Positions 43,743 to 44,768 of a DNA stretch of 44,768 bases are shown one piece after another. Position 1 is the stretch's first letter. Each line of letters opens with the position of its first letter. Position numbers and translations under genes: made by a program. Below the pieces are notes generated by a model, which searched no databases, had not been told where the DNA came from, and saw only the letters and a program-made list of their open reading frames with translations. This DNA is from Clostridiaceae bacterium (GTDB lineage: Bacteria > Bacillota > Clostridia > Saccharofermentanales > DTU023), in the NCBI GenBank assembly GCA_012519085.1, contig JAAYQX010000016.1, positions 1 through 44,768 on the forward strand, read 5' to 3'.

Positions 43743-44390
43743 ATGGGAAATAAACCAAAAAAATATAAAAACTCCAAACTTCCTTCAAAAAAATCCATGA
43801 ACCTCTATCAGGTTGAGATTACCGATAATTCATGGCAGAGGGTAATACCTTATGCGATAGTAATAATTGTTATTGTGGTCGCATTCATTAAATTAGGTGT
43901 ATTTCAAAGGATATCACAACTTAATAAGTTGAGAGAGCAGGTTTCTCAAGCTCAGATTCAGCTGGATGAGATCAATAAGTCCATAGAAGACTATGACGAT
44001 GTTAAGGCTGATTATATAAGATATTCCGATCATTACATGCTTGATGAAGGAGGAAAGCTCGTTGATAGGATGAGAATCATCGATCTGATAGGTGATAATG
44101 TTTACAATATAGGAGATATCAAGAGCTACACAATAGACGGCAATACAGTTTCTCTCGAAGTAATTGTCAATACGCTCGATGATGTTCGCGTGATAGGAAA
44201 ACAGCTTGAAGCAGTCGATTGGGTTGGGAATATAACCGTTAATACCGCTACGAAGACTATTTCTGCCACAGGTTGGGACAAGGTCATCGCTTCTATCGTG
44301 TTTGATGCTGTTCACCAGGACGAGTCTGAGGTGCCTGTTGGCGTTTCAAGTACTGTGGAAACAGTAGGCGGAGAGGAGGCTGATGACTGA
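43743..44390 (+). CDS. pilN: Type IV pilus assembly protein PilN-like
   Basis: Single N-terminal TM followed by coiled coil (LNKLREQVSQAQIQLDEINKSIEDYDDVKADYIRY); position in cluster; start ATG 43743 with SD aggagaagg. Confidence 0.7.
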   Translation: MGNKPKKYKNSKLPSKKSMNLYQVEITDNSWQRVIPYAIVIIVIVVAFIKLGVFQRISQLNKLREQVSQAQIQLDEINKSIEDYDDVKADYIRYSDHYMLDEGGKLVDRMRIIDLIGDNVYNIGDIKSYTIDGNTVSLEVIVNTLDDVRVIGKQLEAVDWVGNITVNTATKTISATGWDKVIASIVFDAVHQDESEVPVGVSSTVETVGGEEADD

Positions 44391-44768
44391 TGAATCTCAA
44401 GAGAGAAATTCTGTCACTTAAAGAGTTGATACTTCTGGGCATATTGATTATCCTCGCAGCATATTATTTCGTATTTCACGGATCGATTGAAAAGCAGACG
44501 ACAGAATACAAGAATAGGCTTGTCGAGATCAACTCGGAGCTGCAGATTTCACAGCAAAAGGCAGCCGAGAAGATTAAGATGCGGAAGTCAATCGATGCCA
44601 TATTTGCCGAATATGACGGTAATCCACCTATGACGCCTGAATATAACAATACTAATTTTATTATCGGCGAGTTAAACGGTATTTTAGGTAATACTTATGA
44701 TTACAATCTATCATTTGGCGCAGAGGTGGTTGATGAGAATAATATCAATATTATTAGAAGACCGATAA
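44390..44768 (+). CDS. pilO: Type IV pilus assembly protein PilO-like, truncated by window end
   Basis: Manual translation MNLKREILSLKELILLGILIILAAYYFVFHGSIEKQTTEYKNRLVEINSELQISQQKAAEKIKMRKSIDAIFAEYDGNPP...; ATG overlaps the PilN stop; no stop before 44768. Confidence 0.65.
   Translation, partial: MNLKREILSLKELILLGILIILAAYYFVFHGSIEKQTTEYKNRLVEINSELQISQQKAAEKIKMRKSIDAIFAEYDGNPPMTPEYNNTNFIIGELNGILGNTYDYNLSFGAEVVDENNINIIRRPI

Overview
The window looks like a bacterial chromosome segment, probably Clostridia-like Firmicutes; that placement is inferred from gene content and was not tested. From left to right it contains: the 5' part of a guaA-like gene whose glutaminase domain is collapsed; a zinc-ribbon/Q-rich membrane protein in an operon with an ABC-2 exporter; cobO beside a B12-dependent ribonucleotide reductase (nrdJ) with NrdR-box-like sites upstream; a split chrA pair; a DUF1576-type membrane protein; lon; and the str cluster (rpsL-rpsG-fusA-tuf) on the minus strand. 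An Opp/Dpp-type peptide transporter follows, then a DUF3830-like protein, a proline-racemase-family enzyme with the Cys/Thr signature of trans-3-hydroxy-L-proline dehydratase, and a D-serine dehydratase-like enzyme whose TTG start lies 27 nt after rpoC. Next come rpoC and rpoB with their own promoter and a structured leader. Divergently transcribed is a type IV pilus cluster (pilB-pilT-pilC-pilin-pilD-pilM-pilN-pilO) that runs off the right edge. The strongest unusual signals are: (i) a ~9.4-kb amino-acid/peptide uptake and catabolism island splitting the usually contiguous rpoBC / rpsL-rpsG-fusA-tuf block; (ii) a GMP synthase lacking the GATase catalytic core; (iii) several structured leaders and operators at rpoB, rpsL, the opp operon and nrdJ. 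No rRNA, tRNA, CRISPR array or transposase was recognised. All calls come from reading the sequence; no database search was run.
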